A DNA stretch of 64,000 nucleotides, taken from Pseudomonas putida NBRC 14164 (lineage in GTDB: Bacteria; Pseudomonadota; Gammaproteobacteria; Pseudomonadales; Pseudomonadaceae). Position numbers and translations under genes: made by a program. The DNA is taken from assembly GCF_000412675.1 (NCBI RefSeq), contig NC_021505.1, positions 5,078,501-5,142,500 of the forward strand, given 5' to 3'. The notes under the pieces were generated by a model. That model was given only the letters and a program-made list of their open reading frames with translations, was not told where the DNA came from and did not search any database. This document shows, piece by piece, positions 26,041 through 34,215 of this stretch. The first letter of the stretch is position 1. Every line of letters begins with the position of its first letter.

Positions 26041-28197
26041 CTACCGCACCTGCGGTTGCCGCAGCCCGTCGAGCACCGCTTCCAGCGCCCGCTCGAACAA
26101 CAACCCGTCATCCAGCACCCGCACGTCCCCCCGGTGTAGCGCCTGCGCCAGGCCCGCGCCGCTCCACTCTCGCACCTTCATGCCGGTGCGGTTGGCAAAC
26201 ACCAGCCTGTCGCTGCTGTCGATATGTGCCACCAGCTTGCAGCGCAGCGGTTCGTCCTCATCAAGTACTTCAACCCAGGTCCCGATGCGCAAGCGCTGCA
26301 CCTGCCGCAACGCTGCAGCCTGGCCATCGGCAATGTGCAAGGGCGCGCAGGACGGTTCTTCGGCAATCGCCAGCACGATATCTTCGTCCACCAGCACTTC
26401 GGCCAAGGGTTGGCCATGGCCAACCGCTAGCTCGGCGCCTGCGCAGGCACGCAGGTGCAATTGCTCCAGTTGCAGGAAGAATTCACGGGTTGCCGCCGAA
26501 TTCAGGGCCACGCTGGCCAAGCCATCGCGCAGCGCCTTGAGCAGGCCCGGCACCTGCTGCAACAGGGTTTGCGGCTCATGCCCGAGGGTGATAGTGGCCA
26601 ATAGCGTGTCCACCGTCTGCAAGCTATCCCGCCAGGCCTGGGAGGCTTCACCCTGCTTGAGCCAGGCCAGCAGCAGCACCTGGCTCCAGGCCTGTACCAG
26701 CATTTGCACGACCACCAAGGGCAAGACCCGGCCACGCAGGCGCTGGTTGAGCACCCGCTGTACCTGCTGCCGGGCCTGCAGGGCACGGGCACGCCCTTCT
26801 TCGGCGTCGCGCGTGCGTTGCTCAAGCAATTCGTTGCGCCGCCGTTCCTCCTGGTTGAACGCAAGGAACTCGTCGAGCAGTTCGGCAAACAGGCCGGTAT
26901 CTTCGGCGAAATCATTGATCAAGCGCTGGACTATGCGCTCTACCCGCAAGTGCAGGCTGTCGCGCAGGCCTTCGCCACCGCACTCCCAGCCAATGGCTGC
27001 GCCCGCGATTTCGTTGAGCAGCCGGCGTGCAGGGTGACTGGCCCGGCTGAACAACCCCTTGTCCAGCAGGGCGACCTTGAGCAGCGGGATATGCAGGCGC
27101 GCGATCAGCGCACGCAGGTTGGCCGGCAGGTTGTCGTCGCCTTGAATACAGGCGAACAGCAGGCCGACCAGGTTGATCATGTCCTCGTCGGCTACGGCGA
27201 TGCGCCGGCGCGTGCCACTGCGCACGCTGACCCGCAGCAGCAGTTGTTCGAGTTGTTGGCCGAGTTCGAAATCATCAGGCTCGCCGGTAGCCGGCACGTA
27301 GTGCTGCAAATGCGAAAGCAGGCGGACCAGGTCAGCGGTGCTGATCGACTGGGCCGCAGCCACCGCCTGCAATCGCGGTGCGAACTGCCCGCGCGCCGGG
27401 GCCAGCAAGGTTTGCAACGAGGCAAAGAAGGCCTGGCCTGCCGCATCCGCCCCCACTTCCTGACCTTGGCTTGCCGGCCCTCGTCCTGCCCTCATGCGCC
27501 GGTCTTCGGCACGCCGGCGCGGGGCCGGTTGCAACTCGGGCAGCACACCGGCGACGGCCAGCAACTGGTTGGCTTCGGCATAGATGACGTCGACATCGCG
27601 CAAGACATAACGCTCGAAAAGCTTGAGCAGGACCAGTTTGACCCGTAAGCCCACCCCCAGATTACGGCCAGCTTCAAGGAAGTACCCGCACAATGCAGCA
27701 GGGCCGAGCGGGTTGCGCTGCTCATGCACGGGGCGGTCGAGCAAGGCCTGCAAACGCAGGCCCAGTTGCTGCAGGGCAATACCATCGCGCGACAGCACCC
27801 GCGCGACCATGCCTTCGATGGCCGCAGCCCGTTCCAGTTGCACCTTGCTACGCAGGTTGCCTGGTTCTGCCAGTTGCGCCAGCAGGTCGACCTGGCCGAT
27901 GCGGGCGTAGGCGTCATAGAAGGTATCAAGGAAGCCGCGTTCGATACTTTTGCGCTTCAGGCGCAGATCGCGCATGGCCTCGAAGTACAGGTTCTGGTCG
28001 CAGCGATCAACGGCCTTGTCGGCCATCTCGAACAGGGTGTCGTCAGCATTGTCGAACAGCGCCTGCAAGCCCTGGCGCAGTTGCAGGGCAGCCTTGTCGC
28101 GCACTTGCAGGAGCAATACCGGAAGGCAAGGCAGAGGCGTACGCCCCCCTCGGTCGATGGCTGCCGCCAGGGGCACCACCTTGCCTTCTTTTTGCAT
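26041..28197 (-). CDS. DUF1631-family large cytoplasmic protein
   Basis: This 718-residue protein begins MQKEGKVVPLAAAIDRGGRT and is rich in leucine and arginine helices, with no membrane segment or signal peptide. It matches what I know of DUF1631 proteins in Pseudomonas; their closing part (GTWVEVLDEDEPLRCKLVAH) resembles a PilZ-like cyclic di-GMP binding fold, but the RxxxR motif is not clear. The start has AAGGAG eight bases upstream. It is 88 bases upstream of ampD on the same strand and may share the transcript. Function unknown. Confidence 0.75.
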   Translation of the reverse strand: MQKEGKVVPLAAAIDRGGRTPLPCLPVLLLQVRDKAALQLRQGLQALFDNADDTLFEMADKAVDRCDQNLYFEAMRDLRLKRKSIERGFLDTFYDAYARIGQVDLLAQLAEPGNLRSKVQLERAAAIEGMVARVLSRDGIALQQLGLRLQALLDRPVHEQRNPLGPAALCGYFLEAGRNLGVGLRVKLVLLKLFERYVLRDVDVIYAEANQLLAVAGVLPELQPAPRRRAEDRRMRAGRGPASQGQEVGADAAGQAFFASLQTLLAPARGQFAPRLQAVAAAQSISTADLVRLLSHLQHYVPATGEPDDFELGQQLEQLLLRVSVRSGTRRRIAVADEDMINLVGLLFACIQGDDNLPANLRALIARLHIPLLKVALLDKGLFSRASHPARRLLNEIAGAAIGWECGGEGLRDSLHLRVERIVQRLINDFAEDTGLFAELLDEFLAFNQEERRRNELLEQRTRDAEEGRARALQARQQVQRVLNQRLRGRVLPLVVVQMLVQAWSQVLLLAWLKQGEASQAWRDSLQTVDTLLATITLGHEPQTLLQQVPGLLKALRDGLASVALNSAATREFFLQLEQLHLRACAGAELAVGHGQPLAEVLVDEDIVLAIAEEPSCAPLHIADGQAAALRQVQRLRIGTWVEVLDEDEPLRCKLVAHIDSSDRLVFANRTGMKVREWSGAGLAQALHRGDVRVLDDGLLFERALEAVLDGLRQPQVR

Positions 28198-28404
28198 CCT
28201 GGACTCCTTGCAGGGTGTCTTGCCCGAAGGGGCTGTAAATCGTCAAAGCTATGACGCCAAATACTGGTCGCCATTATCAGTAAAAAATCTCACAGCTGCC
28301 AGCGCCGATTCATGGACGGGTTAATGACCCTCGTTTGCAGGCATTGCTCACGAAGACCGACCAAAGGTCATGGCCGGGGCGGCTGTACACATCGGCCCCC
28401 TGCC

Positions 28405-28410
28405 CTATAA
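28405..28410 (+). promoter_or_regulatory. Candidate -10 box of the nadC promoter
   Basis: A perfect TATAAT stands 30 bases before the nadC start. I see no good -35 at 17 bases upstream (gctgta), so the call rests on the -10 alone. The 242-base gap also has to hold the promoter of the divergent DUF1631 gene. Confidence 0.5.
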
Positions 28411-28439
28411 TCGCCGGCATCTAGCTTGTGGAGCCGACC

Positions 28440-29288
28440 ATGCCGAACCTACGCCTTGCCGACCTGACCGCTGAAATCGAAGCCAACGTGCGCCGCGCAC
28501 TGTTGGAGGACATCGGCAGTGGCGACATCACCGCGCAGCTGATCCCGGCCGAGCGCCTGGCCAAGGCCACCATCATCACCCGCGAAGACTGCGTGATTGC
28601 CGGCACTGCCTGGGTCGACGCCGTGTTTCGCCAGCTCGACCCGCGTGTGGCTGTGCACTGGCAGGTGGCCGACGGTGATCGCGCCACGGCCAACCAGCCG
28701 CTGTTCCACCTGGAAGGCCCGGCCCGCTCGCTGCTGAGCGGCGAGCGCAGCGCGCTGAACTTCCTGCAGATGCTGTCGGGGGTCGCCACCCGTGCGCGTT
28801 TCCTGGCCGACCTGGTGGAAGGCACCCAGGTGCGCCTGCTGGACACCCGCAAAACCCTGCCCGGCCTGCGCCTGGCACAGAAGTACGCGGTTACCTGCGG
28901 CGGCTGCGACAACCACCGCATCGGCCTGTACGACGCCTTCCTGATCAAGGAAAACCACATCGCCGCCAGCGGTGGTGTTGCCGAGGCCGTAACGGCGGCG
29001 CACCGAATTGCGCCGGGCAAGCCGGTAGAGATCGAAGTGGAAAGCCTGGATGAACTGCGCGAGGCGCTGGCAGCGGGCGCGGACATCATCATGCTCGACG
29101 AGCTGAACCTGGACGAAATGCGCGAAGCGGTGCGTATTAACGCGGGCAAGGCCAAGCTGGAGGCCAGCGGCGGGGTGAACGAGACGACCTTGCGGGTAAT
29201 TGCCGAGACTGGCGTGGACTACATCTCGATTGGTGCCATGACCAAGGATGTGAAAGCAGTGGACCTGTCCATGCGGTTGAGCCTGTGA
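28440..29288 (+). CDS. nadC: Nicotinate-nucleotide diphosphorylase, carboxylating (NadC)
   Basis: This 282-residue enzyme joins quinolinate and PRPP to give nicotinate mononucleotide in de novo NAD synthesis. Family motifs are ALLEDIGSGDITAQLIP, the active-site run LLDTRKTLPGLRLAQKYAV, GGCDNHRIGLYDAFLIKENH and the ASGGVNETTLRVIAETGVDY phosphate-binding end. The ATG at 28440 is preceded at six bases by GTGGAG, which is its ribosome binding site; the GTG inside that site is an unlikely start. It ends at a shared terminator with trxB. Confidence 0.96.
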   Translation: MPNLRLADLTAEIEANVRRALLEDIGSGDITAQLIPAERLAKATIITREDCVIAGTAWVDAVFRQLDPRVAVHWQVADGDRATANQPLFHLEGPARSLLSGERSALNFLQMLSGVATRARFLADLVEGTQVRLLDTRKTLPGLRLAQKYAVTCGGCDNHRIGLYDAFLIKENHIAASGGVAEAVTAAHRIAPGKPVEIEVESLDELREALAAGADIIMLDELNLDEMREAVRINAGKAKLEASGGVNETTLRVIAETGVDYISIGAMTKDVKAVDLSMRLSL

Positions 29289-29304
29289 GCTGACCGCAGG
29301 CAAT

Positions 29305-29333
29305 AAAAAACCGGCCTTTCGGCCGGTTTTTTT
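29305..29333. terminator. Bidirectional terminator between nadC and trxB
   Basis: aaaaaaccggcc / ggccggttttttt with a 4-base loop gives a T run on both strands and serves both convergent genes. Confidence 0.93.
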
Positions 29334-29347
29334 GGTGCGCTATCTGA

Positions 29348-30310
29348 TCAGAACGAGGCGTTGGCCAGGCCGTCCAGGTAACGCTCCACGTCCAGAGCCG
29401 CCATGCAGCCAGCGCCGGCCGAGGTAATGGCCTGACGGTAAACGTGGTCAGCCACGTCACCTGCAGCGAACACACCTTCAACGTTGGTGGCGGTAGCGTT
29501 GCCTTCACGGCCGCCGTTGACCACCAGGTAGCCGTCCTTGAGGGTCAGCTGGCCTTCGAACAGCGAGGTGTTCGGGGTGTGGCCAATGGCGATGAATACG
29601 CCGTCGACCTTGATTTCGTCGCTGCTGCCGTCGTTGTTCTTCAGGCGCGCACCGGTTACGCCCATGTTGTCACCCAACACTTCGTCCAGGGTGGCGTTGA
29701 GCTTGAGCTCGATCTTGCCTTCGGCCACACGGGCGTTGAGCTTGTCGACCAGGATCTTCTCGGCGCGGAAGGTCTCGCGACGGTGCACCAAGGTAACCTT
29801 GCTGGCGATGTTGGCCAGGTAAAGCGCTTCTTCCACGGCAGTGTTACCGCCGCCAACCACTGCGACCGGCTTGTTGCGGTAGAAGAAACCGTCGCAGGTG
29901 GCGCAAGCCGAAACGCCCTTGCCCATGAAGGTTTCTTCCGACGGCAGGCCCAGGTAGCGGGCGCTGGCACCGGTGGCGATGATCAGTGCGTCGCAGGTGT
30001 ATTTGCCGCTGTCACCCTGCAGGGTGAACGGCTTGTTGGCCAGGTCGACAGCATTGATGTGGTCGAAGACGATTTCGGTTTCGAAACGCTCGGCGTGTTC
30101 CTGCATGCGCTGCATCAGGGCCGGGCCGGTCAGGCCGTGGGGGTCGCCCGGCCAGTTGTCAACTTCGGTGGTGGTGGTCAGCTGGCCGCCCGCCTGCATG
30201 CCGGTGATCAGCAGCGGCTTGAGGTTGGCGCGGGCAGCGTAGACTGCAGCACTGTAACCGGCAGGGCCGGAACCGAGAATGATGACGCGCGAATGACGTA
30301 CTTCAGACAT
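29348..30310 (-). CDS. trxB: Thioredoxin-disulfide reductase (TrxB)
   Basis: This 320-residue FAD enzyme reduces thioredoxin with NADPH. The FAD-binding N-terminus is VIILGSGPAGYSAAVYAARA, and the redox pair is C136 and C139 in ACATCDGFFY. NADPH binds at VAVVGGGNTAVEEALYLANI, and the C-terminal FAD motif is VEGVFAAGDVAD. Length and motifs match bacterial low-molecular-weight TrxB. The ATG at 30310 has AGGAG eight bases upstream; the upstream in-frame extension is non-coding. Confidence 0.97.
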   Translation of the reverse strand: MSEVRHSRVIILGSGPAGYSAAVYAARANLKPLLITGMQAGGQLTTTTEVDNWPGDPHGLTGPALMQRMQEHAERFETEIVFDHINAVDLANKPFTLQGDSGKYTCDALIIATGASARYLGLPSEETFMGKGVSACATCDGFFYRNKPVAVVGGGNTAVEEALYLANIASKVTLVHRRETFRAEKILVDKLNARVAEGKIELKLNATLDEVLGDNMGVTGARLKNNDGSSDEIKVDGVFIAIGHTPNTSLFEGQLTLKDGYLVVNGGREGNATATNVEGVFAAGDVADHVYRQAITSAGAGCMAALDVERYLDGLANASF

Positions 30311-30640
30311 GTCGAACTCCTGTCGAGCCGGCGGCACGGGCCGGCATCGGTGTACCGGCTGCGCCAGCTGGAAAATTAAAACGGACCCACGCAGCACTTG
30401 GGGAAGGCTACAACGCGCAGGCCCGAAAAGCGGAAAGTTGAGCGCACTGTAGCGAGGTCGCAAAGATTAAGGAAATATCCTTAGACAATCCACCTCATAG
30501 GCACGGTCTATTCACTGATTTCATCCGTGGCCCAGCCCTGGCGCTTTTGTTACAGCCCGTGTCCCGCTTACCAGCCACCTTTCGTCGGCGCGGCAAACTC
30601 GGTAAGGTCAGCGCGTTTTCCTTCTCTGCGGAGTCTCCCG

Positions 30641-31369
30641 ATGCAAGCCCCTGTCCTCTCCGGCCCCCAATACCTGCGCGAAGGCCTGAAACTGGTGCTG
30701 AGCCCCAACCTGCGGTTGTTCGTGCTACTGCCGCTGGCGGTAAACCTGCTGCTGTTCGGTGGCATGGTCTACTTCGCCGGCCACCAGTTCGGCCTGTGGC
30801 TCGATGCCCTGATGCCAACGCTGCCAGACTGGCTGAGCTTTCTCAGCTACATACTCTGGCCGCTGTTCGTTGCCCTGCTGGTGCTGATGGTGTTCTTCAC
30901 CTTCACCCTGGTGGCCAACATCATTGCCGCGCCGTTCAATGGCTTCCTGGCGGAAAAGGTCGAAGTGGTGGTGCGTGGCGAAGACACCTTCCCGGCGTTC
31001 AGCTGGGGCGAGCTGGTGGCCATGGTGCCACGCACCTTCAGCCGCGAAATGCGCAAGTTAGGCTACTTCCTGCCACGGGCCATCGGCCTGTTCATCCTGT
31101 CGCTGATCCCCGTCGTCAACGTAATCGCCGCGCCACTGTGGCTGATGTTCGGGGTATGGATGATGGCCATTCAGTACATCGACTACCCCGCGGACAACAA
31201 CAAGATGAGCTGGCAGGACATGCTGGCCTGGCTGCGCAGCAAGCGCTGGCAGTCGCTGGGCTTTGGCGGCATCACCTACCTGGCACTGATGATCCCAGGG
31301 GTGAACGTGCTGATGATGCCGGCGGCGGTGGCCGGGGCCACGTTGTTCTGGGTGCGGGAGCGTAACTGA
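30641..31369 (+). CDS. cysZ: Sulfate transporter CysZ family
   Basis: This 242-residue inner membrane protein has four long hydrophobic segments (LFVLLPLAVNLLLFGGMVYF; FLSYILWPLFVALLVLMVFF; FILSLIPVVNVIAAPLWLMF; TYLALMIPGVNVLMMPAAVA). The family signatures NIIAAPFNGFLAEKVE and FGVWMMAIQYIDYP are present. CysZ supplies sulfate for cysteine synthesis in enterobacteria. The ATG at 30641 has GCGGAG upstream. The 330-base gap to trxB holds divergent promoters and a perfect dyad at 30468-30483. Confidence 0.9.
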   Translation: MQAPVLSGPQYLREGLKLVLSPNLRLFVLLPLAVNLLLFGGMVYFAGHQFGLWLDALMPTLPDWLSFLSYILWPLFVALLVLMVFFTFTLVANIIAAPFNGFLAEKVEVVVRGEDTFPAFSWGELVAMVPRTFSREMRKLGYFLPRAIGLFILSLIPVVNVIAAPLWLMFGVWMMAIQYIDYPADNNKMSWQDMLAWLRSKRWQSLGFGGITYLALMIPGVNVLMMPAAVAGATLFWVRERN

Positions 31370-31390
31370 CTGCCCAGGTGTACGCGCCCC

Positions 31391-31473
31391 TGTAGGAGCA
31401 GCCTTGTGCTGCGAAGAGGCCGGTAAGGCTAAACGGCTGCAATGGCCTCTTCGCAGCACAAGGCTGCTCCACA
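31391..31473. repeat. Paired REP elements, GTAGGAGCAGCCTTGTGCTGCGA class
   Basis: tgtaggagcagccttgtgct... and its inverted copy ...agcacaaggctgctcc flank about 20 bases. The element follows cysZ. An almost identical element lies at 46932-47022, and the two copies share the same internal spacer wording (ggtaaggctaaa... / tgtaaggctaaa...). Confidence 0.88.
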
Positions 31474-31547
31474 AGGTGATGCGGCAGCCTGAGTGATGGT
31501 GAAAGCCATTGGGTCCACCAAAAGGCAGACCAGATCCGCTCGGGGCT

Positions 31548-32864
31548 CTACTGCCCCAACCGGCTGGAAAACTGCCCCACCACATCCACCACCCGCTTCG
31601 CCCCGTCCTGGATCTCGACAATCACGTTGCCCGTCTCGTCAGCCAGCGCCAGCCCCTGCTCGGCCTGGCGCTTGCTGGTGTCGATGATCTCCACCGCCGC
31701 CTGCGCCAGCTGCTCGTTCTGCTTCACTACCCGGGCAATTTCCTCGGTTGCGGTGCTGGTGCGCGAGGCGAGCTGGCGTACTTCGTCGGCAACCACCGCA
31801 AAGCCACGCCCTTGCTCGCCCGCGCGGGCCGCCTCAATGGCGGCGTTGAGCGCCAGCAGGTTGGTCTGCCCGGCAATGTCGCTGATGGTCTTGATGATCG
31901 AGCCAATCACCCGCGACTGTGTATCCAGCGCCTGGATGCCCTCGGCCGCCTCCTGCATCGAGGCTTCCAGGCCGCGCATCACGCTGACGGTCTGGGTGAC
32001 CACATCGGTGGCCTTCTGGGCGCTGACATCAGTACCCAGCGAGGTGTTGTAGGCAACATCCGCTGCCTCGGCCACCGCCTGCTCCTGATTGACCTGGTCG
32101 GTAATCACGGTGGCAAACTTGACCACTTTGTAGAGTACGTCGTGGGCATCGAACAACGGGTTGTACGAGGCCTCCAGCCAGACCACACGGCCATGGGCAT
32201 CGATGCGTTTGAAACGCTCGGCCACGTACTCGCCACGGCGCAGCTTGTCCCAGAAGGCCTGGTAGCCGGCCGAGTTGGCCTCCTCCGGCTCGCAGAACAT
32301 GCGGTGATGCTTGCCGCGGATCTGCTCCAGGCGGTAACCAACGCTGGCCAGGAAGCGTTCGTTGGCGGTGAGGATGGTGCCGTCGAGGGCAAATTCGATA
32401 ACCGCGGTAGAGCGCATCAGCGCCTTGATCAGGCTTTCGTGCTCGCGAGACGTCTCAATGGTGCGGGTCAGGTCGCTGGAGTGCAGCGTGAAGTACTTGA
32501 TGCGCCCCTCGCTGTTCTTCACCGGCTGCAGGATCGACCGCAGCCAGGCTTCCTGGCCGTTGCCACGCAGCAGACGGAAGGCGCCGTTCAAATGCTCGCC
32601 ACGGCTGATCGCGCTCTTCATGCGTTGGTAGAAATCCAGCGACTTCACATGGGCTGGGACGATGTCCTCGATGTTGCGTCCAAGCAATTGATCGGAACGG
32701 TAGAGCATTTCGCTCTCGAAGTTGCCGTTTACCATCTCGATCCGTCCCTGTGGGTCGAGTTGAAGTACCAGCATCTCGCTGTCGAGACTACTCTTGACCT
32801 GTTCCACGGACATCAGGTCTTCGCGCAGCTTCCGGATTTCTTGCTTGAGCTTGCTGTTGAACAT
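31548..32864 (-). CDS. Soluble PAS-PAS-MCP signal protein (BdlA/Aer-like)
   Basis: This 438-residue protein has two PAS domains (about 25-135 and 145-260; ILTANERFLASVGYRLEQI marks the second). A shortened methyl-accepting signalling domain follows (ALNAAIEAARAGEQGRGFAV and VVADEVRQLASRTSTATEEI). It has no membrane helix and no periplasmic sensor, so it is cytoplasmic. This is the layout of P. aeruginosa BdlA, a biofilm-dispersion regulator; related PAS-MCP proteins act as redox/energy sensors. The ATG at 32864 has AGGAG upstream; the ORF could be read from 32888 but without a ribosome site. No che genes are near. Confidence 0.85.
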   Translation of the reverse strand: MFNSKLKQEIRKLREDLMSVEQVKSSLDSEMLVLQLDPQGRIEMVNGNFESEMLYRSDQLLGRNIEDIVPAHVKSLDFYQRMKSAISRGEHLNGAFRLLRGNGQEAWLRSILQPVKNSEGRIKYFTLHSSDLTRTIETSREHESLIKALMRSTAVIEFALDGTILTANERFLASVGYRLEQIRGKHHRMFCEPEEANSAGYQAFWDKLRRGEYVAERFKRIDAHGRVVWLEASYNPLFDAHDVLYKVVKFATVITDQVNQEQAVAEAADVAYNTSLGTDVSAQKATDVVTQTVSVMRGLEASMQEAAEGIQALDTQSRVIGSIIKTISDIAGQTNLLALNAAIEAARAGEQGRGFAVVADEVRQLASRTSTATEEIARVVKQNEQLAQAAVEIIDTSKRQAEQGLALADETGNVIVEIQDGAKRVVDVVGQFSSRLGQ

Positions 32865-32980
32865 CACCGCACTCCTGGAGCGCATCACCTAGTCGAATGC
32901 ATCTTCATCGGCTGCCGGTTCCATCTTCTTGAGCACCTCGCAACGAAATATTCATAAAGGCAAAAGCGTCAGCGGTCAGG

Positions 32981-33013
32981 CGTCATCTGTACGTCACATT
33001 GCAGTCACATTGG
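32981..33013 (+). promoter_or_regulatory. Three tandem 11-base Pho-box-like repeats
   Basis: Three consecutive 11-mers, cgtcatctgta, cgtcacattgc and agtcacattgg, keep GTCA in the same register. An 11-base period with TGTCA/GTCAC at its head is how PhoB subunits line up on DNA. The array ends 30 bases before the glycosyltransferase ATG, so it probably replaces a -35 element. Glycosyltransferases of this type make phosphorus-free glycolipids under phosphate starvation in Pseudomonas, which fits. Confidence 0.6.
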
Positions 33014-33042
33014 CGCAACCCGGCAAGCGGAAACTTTTTGTC

Positions 33043-34215
33043 ATGAATACACCCGCCCTACGCATTACCCTGGTCAGCGAAACATTCCCACCCGAAATCA
33101 ACGGCGTGGCCAACACCCTTGGCCGCCTTGGCGAGGGACTGCGTCAGCGCGGCCATGAGGTGGAGGTGGTGCGCCCGCGCCAAGCCGGCGAAGCCCCCGT
33201 GCACAACGACCCGTACCTGATGCTCTGCCGTGGCTGGGCGCTGCCTGGTTACCCCGGTTTGCAGTGGGGTGAGGTGTCGATGCACAAGTTGCTGCGCCGC
33301 TGGCGGCGGCAGCGCCCGGATGTGCTGTACATCGCCACCGAGGGGCCGCTGGGGCTCAGCGCACTGCGCGCGGCCAGGCGCCTGGGAATCGCAGTCGTCA
33401 GCGGCTTCCACACCAACTTCCCGCAGTACTCCGGCCAGTACGGCCTGGGTTTGCTGGCACGCCTGCTCACCCACTACCTGCGCTGGTTCCATCGACGCAC
33501 GGCAATCACCCTGGTGCCCAGTGTCAGCCAGCGCCTGGAGCTTGAGCGACGCGGTTTCGAGCGCCTGGAACTGCTCGCTCGGGGTGTCGATGCATGCCTG
33601 TTCAACCCGGCCCGGCGCAGCCAGGCGTTGCGCGAAAGCTGGGGGCTCGGCCCGGACGATATCGCGGTGTTGCATGTCGGGCGGCTGGCTGCAGAAAAAA
33701 ACCTGGGACTGCTCCGTCCCAGCCTGGACGCGTTGCAGAAAGCGTATCCACAGAAGTGCATACGCCTGATCCTGGTGGGCGACGGCCCACAGCGTTCAGC
33801 CCTCCAACAGCAAGTACCGGATGCAGTGTTCTGTGGTGCCCAGCGTGGTGAGGTGCTGGCCGAGCACTATGCCAGCGGCGACCTGTTCCTGTTCCCGAGC
33901 CTGACCGAGACCTTCGGCAACGTGGTGCTCGAAGCCATGGCCTCGGGATTGGCGGTGGTTGCATATGACGAGGCAGCCGCATCGCACCACATACGCCACG
34001 GCCACAGCGGCGCACTGGCCATGCCTGGGGACCAGGCGGCGTTCATGGATGCAGCCTGCTGGCTGATGGAAGAAGAGGAAACGTTGCGGCGGGTACGCCT
34101 GAATGCTCGCCAACATGCCAGTCGCCAAGGTTGGCCGGCGATTGTCGAGCAGTTTGAAGGCTATCTGGACCGCGCGAACGCACGGCAGTCGATTGTTCTA
34201 TACCCCCGCAACTAG
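33043..34215 (+). CDS. GT4-family glycosyltransferase, probable phosphate-starvation glycolipid synthase
   Basis: This 390-residue enzyme has the two-Rossmann GT-B fold of family 4. The N-terminal TLVSETFPPEINGVANTLGR is the signature of the MgtA/SqdX-like diacylglycerol or sugar glycosyltransferases. The C-terminal donor site has VGRLAAEKNL and ETFGNVVLEAMASGLAVVAY with the E-x7-E motif. It has no membrane helix. The ATG at 33043 gives the family start. Upstream Pho-box-like repeats suggest induction by low phosphate, as for PA0842-type enzymes of P. aeruginosa (recollection). An alternative is a polysaccharide or glycan role; no partner genes are adjacent. Confidence 0.82.
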   Translation: MNTPALRITLVSETFPPEINGVANTLGRLGEGLRQRGHEVEVVRPRQAGEAPVHNDPYLMLCRGWALPGYPGLQWGEVSMHKLLRRWRRQRPDVLYIATEGPLGLSALRAARRLGIAVVSGFHTNFPQYSGQYGLGLLARLLTHYLRWFHRRTAITLVPSVSQRLELERRGFERLELLARGVDACLFNPARRSQALRESWGLGPDDIAVLHVGRLAAEKNLGLLRPSLDALQKAYPQKCIRLILVGDGPQRSALQQQVPDAVFCGAQRGEVLAEHYASGDLFLFPSLTETFGNVVLEAMASGLAVVAYDEAAASHHIRHGHSGALAMPGDQAAFMDAACWLMEEEETLRRVRLNARQHASRQGWPAIVEQFEGYLDRANARQSIVLYPRN

